Shown piece by piece: positions 61,401 through 64,000 of a stretch of 64,000 nucleotides of DNA (position 1 is its first letter; every line of letters starts with the position of its first letter). Position numbers and translations under genes: made by a program. The notes under the pieces are model-generated. The model made no database searches and was not told the DNA's origin. It saw only the letters and a list, made by a program, of their open reading frames with translations. The stretch comes from Homalodisca vitripennis. Its lineage: Eukaryota > Arthropoda > Insecta > Hemiptera > Cicadellidae. The stretch lies in contig NC_060208.1 in assembly GCF_021130785.1 (NCBI RefSeq), forward strand, positions 50,879,501 to 50,943,500, written 5' to 3'.

Positions 61401-63038
61401 AGTCTCCCCAACAATGTCACGTCCATCATTCGCCAACATTTTCACGAATATGTTATACGGCTATTTCAATATACTGCATACTAGATTAATCATATGATTT
61501 TATTACTGTAAACTGTATATGTCTCAAAACATTTGTTGGTATTATTTTAAATAGTGTTCTTGTGCTTTATGAACGGCTACTTAAAAGTTTAAATTTGAGA
61601 TATGAGTTTTTAGTTGTCAACGTTTTATGAGTGAATCATTAGTTTATACATGATTCCGTTTTATTTTCAAACAACGTATTTATTGTAAAACAAATTAAAT
61701 GTTACGTGGGTGGAAAGATTTCATTGAGATTCGGCCTAAAACTGACCATAAAGTGGAATGGACCAGCTTGTCGCTGACAGAGGCTAACGATTACTGTCAG
61801 ATGTAAGAGACAGCAGTGTCCCATTAGTTGGGGATGCGTACGTGTCTTGGCCCGAAATGTGTTTCTTCTGTTGGGGCAATGGAAATATCGCCAACTAAAA
61901 CGCGAATAAAAATTCATCAGCTCAACAAATATAAATCAGTTTTATTTTCTTCATTGTTGTACAATTTACTTAGGTGGAAAAAATTTGAAATACATTATGT
62001 CGTGACTAGCACATAGTTACCCGCGGTTTTGCACCCAGTTTTAAAAATCGAAGTCTGTACCATTCTTAGTAAAAGCACATACGCATTTTTAATGCTCTAC
62101 TATAATTTTCAATGATATTTTTCACATATCAAGCAAAATTTAGTTTCAATGGATGTTGACTTGGAATTATATGACGCTTGATAACTTTCAAACCACCTTT
62201 ATTTATTTGTTACTGAAATGAAATTTCGTTCTTTATAATTTTATATTTAAATACGAACTAACCAAAGTAGTCATTACGAAGATTATTTTTAATTAGTGTC
62301 TAATATTTCTTTATTTTCTCCTTTAAAATATTTTCTGGTTATATTAGTTATATTGATTACTTAATTGCTGGAATTGTAACATTATTTGGATGGTGTTATG
62401 CAAAAAGGAGTTAACAAAATATTAAAAAAAATGAGTTATCCAACTCTTGTTGTAGAATATGTTGCTCTCTACATTATGCAAAAATGATTTAAGCCCTATC
62501 AGTGTTTCAAAGACTAATATAGTAAAAATGTTACCCCACAATCCTTGAATCTTCAATTTACCATTAATGCAAAAAACATTCAACCACTATAAAAACACTC
62601 ATCCCACAATCAGATGTTTGTAGGCTATTTTGGCAACAAGCACTCAACCAGCTGTATCAACCCACAGGAGCAGTGAGCACCATTAATCAGGAAAGTGAGT
62701 GGTTGTTATCTGTTCAATTTGTTTTACATAGTTTATTATTATGAAAAATTCATTCAGCTAAGTGATATTTAACGACCTTGTAAGTGACAACCTTCATTGA
62801 ATATTATAAAGGTAAGTCACAATTTGTACTATTTTACTTTTTGAGCGATAGTTATTAAAAACCTAACCTATAACAATAGATGAAAAGTTGTTTTAATCAG
62901 CTTTATTAGGAGTTTTACTATTAGGATAAATGTATTAATAGTTGGAATTTCTTTTTAACCCCAAAATAATGGTCCCTTCATAGACGTAAACTATGTGTAG
63001 GCCAGTGACTCAAATCCCTATTGCTAAACTTTAGCCTA
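61401..63038. other. AT-rich intergenic DNA, no gene recognised
   Basis: Holds the GC-richer patch at 61720-61900 and otherwise nothing supported. Confidence 0.45.
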
Positions 63039-63381
63039 TAACAGATAGTTGAGTGGGTTGAATGCTTATTACCAAATAACCAATATGGATTTCATACAAA
63101 GAACAGACCAATCTTGAGGGTTTAAATGTTTATTGCTAATTTGCCATTGTACAATTTTACTTATTTTTATGTAATCCACTGTGTGTTAAATGCTTATTAC
63201 AAAACTTTATACAAGGGGTATATAAGCTCTGTAACAGATATATGTGTGGGTTGAATGGTTATTGCTAAATAATTAATGTGTATTTCAAGCAAAAAAATCC
63301 AAAAGTTTTAGGCTTAAATCTTTATTGCTTATTTAGTAACAAGCCTATAGCTAAACTTGTAAGAGCTTAAAAAACTATTAG
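63039..63381. repeat. Degenerate tandem repeat, ~193-bp period
   Basis: 'taacagata' starts two units at 63039 and 63232. Both continue with 'gtgggttgaatg', 'ttattgctaa' or a variant, and 'taaatctttattgcttattt' or a variant. Shorter related phrases just outside ('ctattgctaaactttagcct' at 63018) suggest more decayed units. Confidence 0.65.
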
Positions 63382-63499
63382 CCCTATGTACCCAAAAACT
63401 TCCATACCTACCTTTTGTATCCCTACCAGATTACCCAGATTTCAGGAATTCTTTTATTCCAACAATTTTAGCCTATTATTTTTATTTATTTATTTCCAG

Positions 63500-64000
63500 A
63501 TGCTGTCTAGAGGAAAAAACGTTGATTGACTTGGTGCTCAAGAATCAAAACAAAACCAAGCAGACGAAGAAAGGAACGGTACCATTATTTATCGATAAAT
63601 GATATTTCTGCCCAATTATTCGGAGTTTGGAAAGTTGAGAGCGCTCTTTAAAGATCCAACAGCGCCTATACACAGATTTAGACTACATTAATGTAATGAA
63701 GGAATGTAGAAGGAAAATAAATTTGTTGTTAACAAACTAGAAAAACACGAAATGGTTTCAATTGACAAACTATTGGAAAACATCACTAATAGGAAAGTAG
63801 ATTCAAACAAAGAAAAAGTAAGTTGGCTCAAGACCCATGAAATAAAAATTTTGAAAAGGGAGCCTTTCATCTTATAACATGAAAACTGACGCAACAGAAG
63901 AAAATGTGTAGGTAGTTGATTTAGAAAAGAGGAAAAAAGGTCGACAACAGAGGTCGTTCAAAGATATTCAGTTGGACCACTTGTGACCAACAGGTAAGCC
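63500..64000 (+). pseudogene. Possible frame-broken coding sequence at the right edge
   Basis: 'tttatttatttatttccag' (about 63481-63499) looks like a 3' splice site. After it, plus-strand reading in shifting frames gives protein-like pieces such as 'LIDLVLKNQNKTKQTKK' with 'GTVPLFIDK' (63510-63597) and, in another frame, 'FKDPTAPIHRFRL' (about 63649-63688). Stops and shifts occur within 200 bp, so it is not one open exon. It may be a degraded retroposed or transposon gene continuing past the window. I do not recognise the family. Confidence 0.3.

Noticed and set aside
1..64000. CRISPR arrays, bacterial operons, riboswitches or integrated viral genes
   Set aside because: No spacer-repeat arrays, no prokaryotic gene layout and no viral protein motifs were seen. 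The sequence is eukaryotic intergenic DNA with transposons.

Overview
This window is AT-rich, gene-poor eukaryotic DNA. It is probably from an arthropod and most likely an insect. The recognisable mobile elements are APE-type non-LTR retrotransposons of the Jockey/CR1 group, a Tc1/mariner-superfamily element whose transposase (an HTH region followed by a DDE_3-like domain) is of a kind common in insects, a pogo/Tigger-like non-autonomous element, and TA-targeted MITEs. Nothing looks bacterial, and no complete host protein-coding gene is visible. I cannot name the species or order.

The dominant structure is a large direct duplication. Positions ~31-13245 (copy A) recur as ~13480-28039 (copy B) in the same orientation, separated by 234 bp of unrelated sequence. 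The copies are nearly identical over long stretches but differ by whole transposon insertions and deletions. Only copy A carries a 340-bp MITE (6146-6485), a 2.48-kb mariner-like element with ~490-bp terminal inverted repeats (7180-9663), and two segments of 370-470 bp. Only copy B carries two 5'-truncated LINEs (17484-20358 and 23264-25361). Each insertion has a matching empty site in the other copy, so its ends and target-site duplications can be read directly. This is either a real segmental duplication old enough to have gathered separate insertions, or two divergent alleles assembled in tandem. The sequence alone cannot decide.

One 135-bp stretch inside the duplication (minus strand, 10447-10581) has a splice-site-like layout, and in copy B LINE-2 has inserted into it. 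It is the only candidate host exon in the duplicated region, and it is tentative.

From 28040 to the end the DNA is single-copy and almost all intergenic. It holds a (C15A)n minisatellite with an exact 16-bp period (37147-37245), several dinucleotide microsatellites, a tRNA-like sequence beside an (AT)n tract (38309-38378), an old LINE reverse-transcriptase relic (39307-39706), a 720-bp pogo/Tigger-like element (44536-45255), short tandem duplications (60012-60300, 63039-63381), and at the right edge a possible 3' splice site followed by frame-broken coding-like sequence. No genes were found that work together in a pathway. What can be read here is the history of insertions, truncations and duplication.
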